From assembly GCA_964304625.1 (NCBI GenBank), contig OZ199840.1:10230001-10294000 (forward strand): a stretch of 64,000 nt of DNA, in the 5' to 3' direction. Source of the DNA: Kudoa neothunni (lineage: Eukaryota; Cnidaria). Below are positions 25,794 to 39,601 of this stretch, piece after piece. Both the position numbers and the translations under genes were made by a program. A model generated the notes under the pieces. That model did no database searches. It saw nothing but the letters and a program-made list of their open reading frames with translations, and had not been told where the DNA came from. Position 1 is the stretch's first letter; the number at the start of each line of letters is the position of its first letter.

Positions 25794-27751
25794 TCAAAAT
25801 ATCCTGGATCTTTTCTGGTACACCAAAACACCAACAATCAATATTATCACAATCGCTCCAATTAAACCACTTGACATTACGGCCATGTTTGCTTTGCTCA
25901 TCCCATTATGAAACGAAGTGGTGGCATTTCCGTCCTCCTGATTGTTATCGTGATTAGGTGAGTCTAATTTGAGATTAATTGAATCTGATAAGGTTGAATC
26001 AGTCCCTAAAACATTTTTTCCTTTGTATCTTCATCACTATTCTTATTTGGTAAATTACCCGAAATTTCTTTTTGGTTCGAAGCTACTCCATCTCCTTGAT
26101 CTGTAATTTCTTGAGAAGGATCATTTAGTATTGGTTTAGTTCCTCTTACCAAAGCTGCATTATTTACTGGAACTTCTACAGGTCCAGATACGTCGATTGT
26201 ATGTGACAAATTATTTTGAAAAGAGTTAAATTGATTACTCAATTTATCACCATCGTGGGTCAAACGTTTCAAATAATTGTCAATATTTGAATTAGTAAAA
26301 GCAACGAGGTCAGAAACATCACTAATCTTAGATTTTAAATCATCTAATTTGGTTAAGTAGTTTTCAATATCAGTTGAGTCTCTAAATTTTGAATATGTGC
26401 TATGATATGCAGAAAATATTGATAATTTGGATGAGATGGAGTGGCCCGGGGAAAGAGTATCGCTGTTTATAGCCTCAATAGCTCGAATCACTTCTTTTGA
26501 TAATTCGATACTTTCTTTATAATATTGGGCTTTACGTGAAATAGCACCATGGCCCTTTTGAAGCTCTTTAATGAGAGTCTCTAATTGTTGAATCTTTTTT
26601 GTTGGGCTATTCTCGTTCTCAGATTTTATCCTCTTTATTTGATTTAGGTGGCTTTGCAAGGAAGATATTGTTACTTTTATTAGTTGTTGGGAGGTACTAT
26701 CAAGTTGAGGTAATTCTTCTGATATCTTTGTTATAAAGGTTTTCATTTTCTCAGTTTCTTGTTCGGCTCTTCCATAATTTGTTTCCATCATATCGAATGA
26801 TGTATGCAGTTTATTAAGCATTTTCACAAAATCACTGGGTGAGTCTCTAAATATTTTTTCTATCCAAGCCGAGTACAATTTACCTTCCGCAGTCATAGCG
26901 TTAGACAAGATTTGCAATGTTAAGCGAATATCACGTAAGCCAGTTTTTAAGTCCTTATATTTTTGACTAGTAGTAACAATAATTTGATCTATGGTTGGGT
27001 TGATTTGAACATGTTCACATACATCCTTGAGTTTCTTAACTTCATTTTTAATATTAGAATATATTTGATCTAAACGTTCCTTTATTTTATAAGAACTTAT
27101 AATATTTTTGTAGACATTGATATCACTTTGAGGTTTTCCATTGCATATGTTTAATGAATTTTCAATTGAAGAAAATAATTTTTCAATGTATTCTCGATTT
27201 TGTTTTACATTTTCATAGGCAGATTTTGCTTTATTAATATTGTTCCGCATATTATTATTCTTCTCTAATAGTGCCATATGTGCAATATTTGAAGATTTGG
27301 CATCATTTATTAACTTTTCGAATTGATCATAATAGTCGAATAGAACCGTTTTAATCACTGGAATATTTTCAGTAACAAATTTTGAATCTCGCAAAAATTC
27401 GAATGTGAAAATCATTTTGGGATATGTTGTTTTTGGTTCATTAACATAATTTTCGAGATTGACGTCTATTCTAACGAAATTTTGTGACAATTTAGTGACA
27501 TCACAATGTTGAAATTCCTGGGTATTTGAATCGTAGTTATTTTTTAAATATCTGTTAAATGGTATATTTTGATTATTGACACATTTTAAGCGGTGTATTT
27601 CAGCGATATTTAAGCCTCTAAAGGAGTCATCCAAAAACTCTCTTTCTTGTAATGTACCGCATACAACTAAAGATATAGTTCATGTATATTACATTAAAAT
27701 TATAGTTAATTTACTTGATATCAATAACAACCATACCAACTCCAACCTCAT
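25794..27751 (-). CDS. Tandem membrane-glycoprotein-like family, paralogue B
   Basis: Exon 1 is 27715-27751 (MRLELVWLLLIS), with a 48-bp phase-1 intron 27667-27714. The main coding part runs from 27666. The membrane segment (SSGLIGAIVIILIVGVLVY) and the end KRSRIF lie in another frame, ending at 25794. A 53-bp phase-1 intron at 26006-26058 (G|GTAATTTACC to TTTTAG) joins them into 618 residues. One base too few in an A6 run at about 26,013-26,018 explains it equally well. Conserved blocks shared with A and C include FQHC, YYDQF, SSI, a VYKNIISSYKI-like motif, CEH and PGHS. The stalk is Asp/Asn-rich. Without frame restoration the product would end at KEKMF and lack a membrane anchor. Likely a cell-surface protein; the role is unknown. 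Confidence 0.74.
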
Positions 27752-30700
27752 TATTTTCTTACTGAAATCGTTATATATCGAAGTAGTTAAAATATATTAT
27801 TGTAGTATAAATTATATTAAACCATTACTTATAATAAAATTTGAGTGCAGAAACAGTATGCTTTTTTATAGTCTCGGTATAAATTAAATTAATAATTTTA
27901 AAATTGTAATAATTCATTCGTTTTGGAAAACTCTAGAAAACGGAAATATAACATAATAAATATCTTTCACTTGAAAGCAAGTTTCTGACATTTGAAAAAA
28001 TAGTCTATTAGATATAATTATTTTAGATATTATTAACATCTTATACCTTACATTTATAATTAGTTTGGTTATGCAATTAATTCAAGTTATATGCATTAAC
28101 TACATTAAGACAGTAAGTCCACTCTAGAGATCTAAATATTACGGCATATTTTCCATTAAAACTTTAAAAGATTGTAAATAATTTCAGTTTTGTATTATTG
28201 AATATTTTTTGGTTGGAGAGAAAAATTTAATCCAGATTTTTAATTCGCAGCTTTAACCCCGACTCGAGTATTAGTACGAATCAGTCAATGGGTCTCTAGT
28301 TTAACCTTCGGAAAGTCTGAAAAACGACTTTGCACTTAATTTTTTTAAAGTCGAGTTGGCAGCATATATTTTTATATACATACAGGAAAAATATATTACT
28401 ATTTCCTAATTATTAAAACTGTTTTTTTCTATAAAACCTACAGAATAAGATGAAAACATGTATTACGAGATTATACTAATATTTGCCAGAAGTTTGAGTA
28501 GCATTAACTCGGTGAAAACCTTCATTAGATTTTATAATTGATAATATTAGTGATACATTATGTATATTGTGTATTTATACGTATTGTAAAATTTAAAATT
28601 TATTACTCAATAGGCACAACGCAGATAAAATCAGGTTATAATTAGAACGGAAAAATTCATTTATCAGATGAAATTTAATTAGTTCCAACAATGAATTTAA
28701 AATGAGAAACATTGGAGAGTTTTTTGCAGCAGTTAAATATTAATTTGGAACAAATTATTCAGGTTTTTCAAGTTCGAAGCCACACTACAGTGTCAACATC
28801 CTTTTCTATTTCGAGGAGTATCATTCACTTCAATGTGGTCTATTACAAGACAATCTACTAGAGTTTCAAAAAATTTTAAAGTGAGAATTTGGGATTAACA
28901 CATCTCTTTATAAATATGGAACGCATTTATTGACCCTCAAAGGAGGTATCACGATAATTTTACGATAGAGTCGAAGCAAGTTACAAATAGACCCAAGCAC
29001 TTTTAGCCACTTTCCTCATTAATATTCATTAAAATTTTATTTTTAGATAGATTAAGTTTTTAATTTTGTAATTTATTGTGTTAAATAATATGAATATTTC
29101 CTCCAAATAAAATGTAATGAATGCTTAAAATCGGGTCACAAATTTTATCAGGATAACCGAGTTTCAAACATTTTTTCGTCCCATAATATGCGAGAATAGA
29201 ATAAATTAAACTTTTTATTACGCCTCAATGCATCAAATCATATTTCTAATGGAAATTATGGTAAGGTCGACCCGTTATTGAAAGAAACAAGCTCATAGCG
29301 ATTTTTTGTCAACTTCGAGATTATAGAGAGGATTAAACTCACATCATATAATGCTCCTAATTTTTAGCTGGAGTAGACTTGAAATGCGATATAAATGGAA
29401 TAATTTTAATTAGCACCCATATTAAGTTAATAAATTTCATTTTTAAATGAGTTTCGGGCTATTCTTGACACCAACAAAAAACAGTAGTTTTACAAATAAA
29501 TCACCATATTAAAAAACATAAACATATTGAATTTTTTTAAACTATATATAATTATAATTTTTCATGAAACTTTATATAACCTGGATTAATGAACCTTGCA
29601 AATGGGCATCATACAATTGACGCTGCAAGTTTTATTTATTGTGCTCTCTTGGACAAATGGAGCAACCTTACGTTGTATTAAATATTTTAAACAATATTCT
29701 GCGTAATTATGTCATCAATATCATGTTAATGATGAATTGCTTTATCGAAAACAACGGTTCTCTCATTCATTTTAGTTCCCGCACCTCTTCTCAAATGAGG
29801 GATTATTCCAAGGATATTTATTAGTGGGGAAAATAATTCTAAAAGAATCCCTACTATCCTTATAGAAAATAAATTAACAATGAAAATGATTCTGCTTTAG
29901 AGAGAAAAGAAATCAAAGATAAAAGTCAGCATTAATAATTAATTAAATTTTTCGACTATTTTCTTGTGTTTTTTTGATAATAATGAAATCTGAGAGGGTC
30001 TATTTGATAGATAAATAATTCGATGTGAATTCTGAAAGATAAATTCTACGTTGTTGACGGAAATTTTACGTGACGCCAAAAATTCCGAATGCCTGCTAAT
30101 TTTAATCCATCTCAAATAATGGACCTTTGATTAATTCACGGTATTTTGTTACATTTTTTGAAGTGTATGATTAAAACACTTAATTAGCATTCGTATAGAT
30201 AATAATACTTACAATTATATAGTTTAATGTCAATTAAGTGGAAACTTCAATATAAAGATTTTTCTTTTCAATCAATGAAGTTTACTTTATCGAAAAATCC
30301 GTCTACAAATGCGTGAATGTTTTTTATGGTAGTATACTTAATACATATATGAAATATTTGGGTGCAATTATTTCTTACCCTAAAAATGAAATCAAGAAAT
30401 AAATAAAAAGTTTTTCAAATAAAAGCCTTAATTCACAAAGCCACAGTTTTAGCCATATTCACTACATATTGTCAATTATATAAAGGCTCAGCATGAATAA
30501 AATGAATTAGTATACGTATATTGTTTATTAATTAGCTTGATATTTTTTATTTTATCGAGAAATATGAGTTACAATAATTCACACTTGCGCGTAGTTTTGT
30601 TTTTTTGTTTAAATTGTAAATTTAAGAACAAAGATGTGAATCAATCTCAAATTTAGTGATTTAGTTTATATATTTTTTTGAGTGCAATTTTATTTTTAGT

Positions 30701-32171
30701 TATAAACAATTTAATTGTTATTTGCGCATAAGTTTATATATAAAAATATATTAGAGAACTTAACTAAATTTAAACAAACCTTCTAATTGGTTTATACAAT
30801 GGATGAGGGGTAATACCCAGTTGGGCTCACGCGCATAATAAATATCAAATTATTTTTTGGTTATTATTGTAATAATTTATTTTAAAAAACATTTATTAAT
30901 TCAGCTTGTTTGTTGCATTCCACGTATATGTCAGACAAATCTTCTTCTAAATTTTAAGTGTATTTTTAGAAATAAATAGAACCATTTTTTGTTGAATAAT
31001 TTTTTGACATGGCCACAACTCGCGCCAAATCTACTGCGCGTGTGATTTTATAAAAGATCTTTTGAGGTATTTGGCTTCTTACATTGCGTTTTAAGATTGT
31101 GATTACTTTTTATTTTAAAATGATATTTTGCTTTTTTTAATGGGAGATCAAAAAACACCCAACAATGTTATATCATTATAAGAACACAGATAAGAGGGGA
31201 TAAATTCTTGCATAATGGTTATTTTTATGTAATGACTACAAGTCTAATCCAAATAAACATTGGGGATGTGAAAAAAGTGCTAGAAACAGATGTAGTATCA
31301 TTTCACTACTGTCAAATATCTTTTTTTCGAGGAAAATACGACTTTAACCACGTCGTTACGTTTTATGATATTAAATGGGACTTTTATTAACGATATAATT
31401 AAAAAGTATGACGTAAATGAATAATATTCATCCAATAGGGTCTACTAAAATGGAACTTAAAATATTTTTATCGACGAAACACATACAATTCCAGTAAATA
31501 CAATTTTAAAAAGAAAATATCAAATTAATACCATAAAACAGTGACAAATCTTATTGTAAATTTTATCTGGAATCAATATCTTAAAAATATAATTAACAAT
31601 TACAATAATTTCTAATCATAATGTTATTTTGATATGAAACTTGCTTTTACCATTATTTTTTATTCAATTTATTCGTTTATTAATAAAAAGGAAATAAAGT
31701 ATCATATTTTCATATATTTGTGTATATACATAAATATATTAAAAACCTAAATAAATTTTTTCAAAATTTCTTCTTACAACCAAGTTGACAGATTATTTTA
31801 TTCTCAAAAGAAACTTGAATCGCATAAAATCCGTACAAAAAATGTAAAACATTCTCGGACATGGAAGTTTTACTTGATTCAGTGTATGAGTCCCAGGAAG
31901 CCCGGCGTCACATGAATATTCCTGTTTCATCAATGAGCACGCGCGAAACGAATGTTTTTGTGTGTTGAATCAATTTAATTAAATATTGAGAGGATTTACT
32001 TAAAAAATCGACAATATTTCAATGAATAATTTATTGATTAATCAGGTAAATAATATTATTAAGGCGAGAAATGTTTTTTGCCAAAAGAAAAACAAACTTT
32101 CAAAATTTAAAAAAATATGAATTGAATGCTATATTGTAAAATAAAAATGTAAATAATTCGTTTATAATTCT
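27752..32171. other. Spacer between paralogues B and C
   Basis: About 4.4 kb of AT-rich sequence with no gene or firmly bounded repeat. A TTTAACCTTCGGAAAG tip near 28,302 looks like one end of another TTAA element, but I found no partner end. Confidence 0.45.
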
Positions 32172-34152
32172 TCATGGTTCATTTTCGTATGGATGAAACC
32201 TATTAGACCATCTATGGTAAAATATGACACCAACAATCAACAATATTATAACCATTCCACCCAAACAACTTGATAATGCAGCCACATTCATTTTGCTCTT
32301 ACCATCATTAAAATTTGTGGTGGCGTGTTCATTTTTTTGATTGTTATTATTATCAGATGGGTGTGTATGTGGATTTGTTTTTTGTTTGGGGATAGTTTTT
32401 GTCTCCTGAACCACCTTTTCCTTAGTTACACCCTCTTCATCTTTATTTGGTACCGTTTCTGGAATTTCTTGTTGGTTTGAGAGAGGGCTCCTTTCTTGAT
32501 TTATGACTACCTGAGAATCATCATTTTCGCTTGTTGTAACGTCTTTGAATGTAGGTTCATTCCTCACTTGTATTACTTCGGGACGTTCTACAATAGGCAA
32601 TAAATTACCCCTATGGGAGTTAAACTGAGTTTTCATTTTTCCACCCTCTTGCATCAAATGACTTATATATCCATTAATAATTGTATTATCACCATAAATT
32701 TGGCTATCAGCATTAATAAGTCCCAATTTCACAGTATCGACTTTTTCTAAGTAAGCTTCAATATCAGATGACTGAATTGTTAGTGCATAAGTGTTTTTAT
32801 TTGCGGTAAATCTTGATATCTTTGAAGCCGCATGATGGCTAGGCGAGAATCTGTTGTTTTTTATGTCATCTAAAGCTTGAATCACTGCTATTGTTAATTC
32901 AACGCTTAGTTTGTGATTAGTGACTTTGTTCAAAACTTCCACATGATTGGTTGAGAGTTCATTAATGGAAGTCTCCAGTTGTCTCAGCGTTGCCAGATGA
33001 TTTTCCTTGTTGGTTTGAATTGTTTTCATTTGATTTAAATGAATTCGTAAGGTGGACATTTGTATTTCTAACAACGCTTGAGAGTCAGGAGATAGTTGAG
33101 GCAGTTTTACGGAAATTTCTTTTATTAAGTCTTCCATTTCTCTTGTTTTTTTAGCAGCTTCAATATACTTTTCTTCCGTATTTCGAAGTGATGTATGAAG
33201 TTTACTGTGGGTGTTCATGAAATGACTAGGTGAATTATCCTTAATTTTGTCTATCCAACCAGAATACGTTGAAACTTTTTCTCTAAATGTATCACACATA
33301 TCCTGAATTTTTGAAGGGATGTTATTTAACGAATTTTTTATTTCTCGATATTTTTGGAGGGTAGTATCAATGATAGGATTAATTGTAGGAATGCTTTCAC
33401 CTTTTTCGCACACATTCTTGATTACTTGAACGTCGCTTTGTATTTCCAAATATTCTTCATCTAAATGTTCCTCGATTTTATAAGTGCTAATAATATTTTT
33501 GTAGACATTAATATCATTTGAAGGTCCGCCATCACATGTTTTCAAGGAAATTTTTATTGAAGAAAATAAATCTTCAATGTAGTCTTGATAGTCTTTTATA
33601 TTTACAAGCGCATTTTTTGCTTCCTTTAATTTTTCCCTAAAATTATCATTTGCTCTTAATAGTGCTTTATGTGCATCTCTTGAAGATTTAGCATTAGTTA
33701 TTAGGTTATCAAATTGGTCATAGTAGTCAGTTAGAACTTCATTAATAGATGGAATATTTTTTGTTACAAATTTTGAATCTCGTAGTAATTCAAACATAGA
33801 TATCATTTTAGGGAATGTATTGTGTGATTCCCTGACGTAATGACGAGGATTCGTTTTTTGTTCGTTAAATTTTTTTTCCAGTTCTTTAATGTTGCAATGT
33901 TGAAATTCATCAATTTTTGCATTATACTTATCTTTAACAAATTGATTAAATGGTTTATTTTGGTTATTGACGCATTTCATTTGGTGCATTGCAACGAAGT
34001 CGGTCTCACCTATACCCTGAAGCGAATCATCCCAAAATTTTGTAGTTTCTAATATGCTGTATTGAACTAAAAATATGAGATCTATGTTGGATATAACTTT
34101 TTTAAACAAATATACTTGATACCAAAAACAACAGGAAATACATTTTATCCAT
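32172..34152 (-). CDS. Tandem membrane-glycoprotein-like family, paralogue C
   Basis: Exon 1 is 34116-34152 (MDKMYFLLFLVS, signal peptide) and exon 2 is 32172-34066, with a 49-bp phase-1 intron; 643 residues. Translating through the intron gives an open but wrong N-terminus, so the ATG at 34152 is preferred. The ectodomain is predicted helical and shares the four family cysteines (MKC, QHC, TCDGG, VCEKG), plus one extra in CDTFRE. Conserved blocks are NPRHYV, FPKM, YYDQFDNLI, INVYKNIISTYKI and SPSHH. The stalk is a Lys/Thr/Pro/His-rich run, then SKMNVAALSSCLGG, the membrane segment VIILLIVGVIFY and tail HRWSNRF. This copy reads through the stalk without a frame change, so it is the reference for A and B. 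Function is unknown; a secreted or surface adhesion or receptor role would be a guess. Confidence 0.85.
32406..32453 (-). other. In-frame 48-nt GT-AG segment in paralogue C stalk
   Basis: Within the coding stalk, ACG|GTACCAAAT to GGTTCAG|GAG is bounded by GT and AG and is exactly 16 codons long. It aligns with the segment of paralogue B that would be spliced out. It could act as an optional exonic intron, or be a chance match of splice dinucleotides. Confidence 0.3.
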
Positions 34153-36204
34153 TGTAGATTCGTTAGCATTCGACTGATTCAAAAGAATTTCTATTCATTT
34201 TCTAAATACTAATACTATTATAGTATTTCACTATCAAGATAAAAACACGTCTTATGAAGCAGCAGATTACTTTTATATTTTTCTTATTTTTAGATAAAAA
34301 TAAAAAATTTAAGAATATGATTGAATAGATTAAAAATACGACATTTTTAATATAAAAATAAAGATATGGATATAATTGTACGCTTTGTTCATATATATTG
34401 AATTATGAAATAATTAAGACTGGTAGAAAAAAATGCAAGGTTTTTTGTTTTAAATATGACAGATTATACAATATATAAGTTATTTAAGAAAAACAACTAA
34501 CAACATATAGCGCCACAAACAACTTGTAAGTTAATAAATTAAAAAATTTCGAAGGAAACTACTGAAATTAGTTTCCAAAATTATACGAAGAATTTAAATG
34601 TTATTTCTGGACTTCCTTGTATAATAAAATGATTTTTAATTAATAATGAAATTATTATTTATGTTCAAATAATTCGCATCATTGTTAATCTATGTCTATT
34701 AAGCATGTTTGCATCTTAGTTGGACAAGTTGGCATTTTGACTGCTAAATACTGTATTATCATTAGGAGAGCTAACACAGTATATTTTATGAGAAAAAACG
34801 TTTATATTTGTAAACAATAATCTAACCATAGTATTCTAAAATGAAACAATTATTAATCTCCGACTTATATAATTCTCTTCACTATGAATATATCATTATC
34901 CACCAATAGCATTTAACTTATTCATAAATGAATAATGGGCTCAGTGTTATACAACTATATTTGTACAAGGAAGTGGTTATATCTCTGGGAATGAACATCT
35001 TTAAAACTACTGCAAATATTTTATTCATATTTTAAGTATTATCTAATACAGTAGGTAACCACTTTTACGTAATCCCCTAAGGCCTAGGGGACAGGGAAAA
35101 ATTAAAAATAGTCACTTAATCATTTTAATCCAATTTGGATCGTGCGTAAACAATATGAATTTTTTTATATCACCATTGTACATGATTTAGGTTATAAACA
35201 TTAGTCTTCTCGCAAAACACATCCAAATACTCATTTTTATCGTCAGATCCACCAGAATTTGAATTTCGACAATCAAAAAAAGTGATATAAAATAATTCGT
35301 TTGAATTTCTCTCATATTCAATCAGAAAAATCTCATAAAAGCCTCCCTTAGGCTTCCGTCAGCATGTTTAGGGTAACTTTGTGCGAATGGCGCGGGAAAA
35401 CGGATGCATCTGTGTCATCGCGGATGACCTCGTTTACATGTTTTCCTTATTTTCTCAATATTCTGTTATCATTTAAAACAATAAAACCCCTGGTCAAATT
35501 GACCTCAAAAACATCAAGTTTATTTTTTTGTATATCGTTGTTTAGTCTATTTTTTCAAATTTTTATTGAATAAGTATAAAATACTAATTATTTTAGGAGA
35601 ATACACCAGATATTATAATTGTTAAAATCTTCTATGTATATAAAACTTTAATACAATGGGCTCTGGGGTCAATTTGATCCCAGAAACGCTCGGGAGGTTA
35701 AAAAGGCCCAGGAAGACATTTCATCTGATAAAATAATAAAATCTCGGAGAAAGTCTGTAATTCTAAGTAATCATTTCGACAATGTTTTAGTAATTGCGAA
35801 TATAATTTTTTAATCAGAAGGTGAGAATTTGAGTACACCCAATGAAATTAGCTGTAATGATAAAGCTGAAGTTGAAGAAGAAATGTGTATAGAAATAATA
35901 ATTTTGATTATAGCCAAAGTGAAATTAATGTAATAAATGATTTGAAGATAATTAGATAACAAGCGAACCTTTAAATATTGAGAGTAAACTAGAATGTGAT
36001 ATGGTATCTCAAACCTCAGATAATCTGATTGAACCAAAATATTGAAACAATACTAACAAAAAGTATCCTATAAATGTTGGAAAACTGAGAATTCCCTTAT
36101 CCAAAATTCACCAAGCTATTTACTATGGAAATCCAATAGACAAAGAAATTATAGCTTGTTATGGACATAATTTTAGACATCATTATATAAAATTAAATAA
36201 CAAC

Positions 36205-37475
36205 TTAACCCTCTAATGAACTTGGGGTAAATTTTTACCCCAACGAGAAGTTAATAGTTGTATATGTGATTTGTTCGCCCTTCATAGGATACGAGTTTTT
36301 TTCAAATCGTCTAAAAAAGTTAATAACGTATGATTTTGAAATATTATGACTAAAAATATAAAAACAGAAAAATTATATCAAGTTTAGATTCCAATGAATT
36401 TTTTGGGTAAATACTTCCCAAAGATTTTTTTATACCAACTGATAGATAAAATAATTAGTATTTCATAATTCAAATATTAGCTATATATAATGGCTAAATT
36501 TGAAGTTATATGGTTATTACCTATGCTAGTTATCACGTGACTTCCTTTTTTATTTTTAACATTGTGATAATTGAGGTGGATTCCAACGATAATACTTAAA
36601 ATGATGAACAAAATTCTTTTAGAGTGATCATAAATCTTTACAATTGATATTGTTAACTTCAGCCACAGAATGATGCGAACACGCTGAAATAATAATAACC
36701 CTTTTTATAAGGTGAAAACAATTATCCAGTTAATACACTGCGTATAAAAGATATATCATAGGAATCTGACGATATTAGAAACTGAGAATTCGGGTCAATC
36801 TATATTCAGTAAAGACGGCCTATGGTGGTGTTTTTCCATTTAATGGATTTATTATTTATAAATGCGTGTTAAATTTACAAAAACAAAACTTTTGAGATGA
36901 TATTGTTATGAGAAAGTTTTTTAAATATGGCAAAATTATATCTTTCCATTAATGGAAAGAAACAATCTTGAAGCCCAAAATCCTGCGAGTTCGACCTTAT
37001 ATATTATGCTACAAATCAGAACACCGAATAAATGACCAATATTTTCAAGGTTTGAATGTTTTCTACGACAAAATGATAAGAAACCCATTACAGCTTGTTT
37101 CAGTTGTATGAAACTGTTGCAAAATTCATTCTGAGTGTTTGCAAATTTTATTCTCATTAAATGTTCGATTTTATTGCGCATATAATAATTAAAATACTTA
37201 TTACATGATATAAATGTGAAATCTACTCAAATATTAAATTTTAATCAAAAATTGTCATTGCGGATTTTGACGAATACAGTTTCCGTAGGATTATGAGGAT
37301 TACTACTCAGATGTTAGTTGTTTTACGGCTGAATCTAGCCATGGAATTATGCCCATTTTTATTTTCTGAAATCAAATATTTTTTATGGTTTGAATAAGGA
37401 AATAAAAATCTGGGGTAATTTTTTACCCCCAATTTCATCGAAGTGCAATCGATTTTTAGTACATTAGAGGTTTAA
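36205..37475 (-). mobile_element. TTAA-flanked element, copy 1 (piggyBac-type)
   Basis: Bounded by TTAA on both sides, with tips TTAACCCTCTAATGAAC and CATTAGAGGTTTAA. Both ends carry a GGGGTAAAWTTTTACCCC palindrome about 20 bp in. Its ends and interior match the element at 58,409-59,575 in opposite orientation. Both keep a reading frame starting MRNKIEHLMRIKFANTQNEF (81 codons here, at 36,936-37,181 on the minus strand). I do not recognise that peptide as transposase. Probably non-autonomous, 1.27 kb. Confidence 0.72.
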
Positions 37476-39439
37476 TATAAGATTATTTTAAAAAGAGATA
37501 GTTTAACCCTAGAAAGCTCACCAAAAATAGTTTTATAAAGGTTCAATGGATCTTTATTTGTTCAAAGTATAAATTGATCAAATAAAGTCACTTAATTATT
37601 GTAAGGTTTTTTTTAGAGATTATTTAACCATATAGAATAAACAATATTATTTATTCTAATTTCAGTAATTTATAAACTATAAATATTCGTTGAGAACGAT
37701 TTTTGTAATATTTATCTATTCATCGAATCTTTTAATTCTCTATCATAAATTAAAATTAGTTTGAAAGAAACAAAACAATAATATATTTAAAATTTTTTAT
37801 TCAAATCATAATATACAATATAGATAACGAGATCTAAATAAACACGATGTAAAGTTGGTTGTCGAATGTTTAAAAAGGAGATTAAGTTTTATACACCACC
37901 CGATTTGCAATGGTTGGGAATAATACGTTTGACTTCGATACCTTCCATTCCAAAACATATTCCAGCGTTAAACCATATTTAAAAGAATATTATCATAATA
38001 GACAGAAGTCGTGGAGCAATAAAGATGATAACCTGGTGTTGGATGGCGATCATGATTTCATGTAAAAAGCGTCATGGCCTTACTGCGTAAATAATACGTC
38101 TTCGTAGTTTTTATTAAATTATGTTGAATCGTTTTGAAATAATATTTTTTTGTAGTCTGTGCTATTACAGTGAAACTTCGGAGTTCGACCAAAAATTTTA
38201 ATTCAGAAACACTTTTGAGTTCGAACACATAGGAAGGATATGCAGAACAAATCCAGATGGAGAAAAGAAGAGAAGAAAAGAAATTCTAGAAGGAGATTCG
38301 CTCAACCAAGTTGCACAAACGTCATCGAAAGATAACTCTTTTTAATCTATCATATGACGACCAAAATACATTTATCCTATGTAACATGCGGATTAAAGGG
38401 TTGTAATTAGGCCTTTAAAAAATCGAGGGTGATTATGTGTTGAAGTGAGGATTATTAAGAATTTCATGATTCAACTTTTTGTGGTTGTTACTAGTTATTA
38501 CGAACATTTTGATGGATAATTGTTAAGTTCTAGATATACCCTTAATGCATTTGCATAGTCACGTGTTTTGGTAGTTATAAATGAGCGTTTATGGTGGCAT
38601 TAATAACAATACATCTCTGTAAATTAATTATATTAATAACCTGGGTAATAAACGTTAATTTTTAGGTTTTACACAATTTTTATATTGTTGAGAGAAGTAA
38701 GAAAATTTGTCTTGACTAATTGCCATATCAAATAAATTTAACTTAAAATGCCTAAAAATCTTATATTTTGATTTGTGACGATTACTCTACCTTAAAGTTA
38801 GTTTTAAATAAAAAATAATTGTTTTTAGTCACTTGATGAATATAAATAAAAAACTAACAATAAAATAGATTAAAAATTTTAATGTTTGAATTTAGGGACA
38901 AATATAGTTATAAAATTTTTTTAATCATGAACAAACAACTCTAGAAAATTTAGAAACTAAAACCCACATTAAGGAATAACATAGTTAATTTGAAACATCT
39001 TCGTTGTAATTTTGAATGGAATAAATCAGAAAGTTCTGTTTTTAAAATAGGAAGTCACAAGATTGAACATCTACAAACTTATTACTAACAGACACAAATA
39101 AAAAAATCTGTGAACAGTTAACGACTTCGAACTTGTTAAAATTACAGAAAATAATACGTTTTTGATGTATTTATCATCAACATAGAAATTCCACGTGAAT
39201 CCGAATGTGCTCTACTTAAGATTAATTTCAAGTTGTTTATAGGTTAATTCATTTTAATTTAACTATATAATGCACTCCTGAATTTTGATAAGAAAGTTTC
39301 TGCCAACATTGGTTACAAAAATCTACTCTGAACGAATCACACAATATTGTTAATACATTGACTTGATCTCTTCGAACTGAGGGATAATCCCTATACCCTC
39401 GATTTTTTGAAGCCCTAGTTTTAATCCATCAGTCATATG

Positions 39440-39515
39440 CACGATCTAGAGCAGAGCGGTACGGCATCACCGCCTTTAATGCTAATAACAGGTTCGAATC
39501 CCAAATAGGTAGGAG
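39440..39515 (+). repeat. tRNA-like sequence, SINE head or tRNA pseudogene
   Basis: An A-box-like AGAGCGGTACGGC is followed about 40 bp later by an exact B box GGTTCGAATCC (39,491-39,501). The cloverleaf is not complete, since the T stem and acceptor stem do not pair. It is therefore more likely a degraded SINE head than a working tRNA gene. Confidence 0.45.
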
Positions 39516-39601
39516 CTTGTGTTACATCATATATGTCATTTTTACTATTATATTTAATATCTATTTGTTCTACATTTATAAACATAAGGCGTGCTTGTTT
39601 T

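Noticed and set aside
32172-34169. A longer open frame for paralogue C starting MLTNLQWIKC
   Set aside because: It reads through the 49-bp intron. The ATG at 34152 in another frame gives a proper signal peptide and the same exon plan as A and B.
39440-39515. A tRNA gene
   Set aside because: A and B boxes are present, but the T and acceptor stems do not pair.
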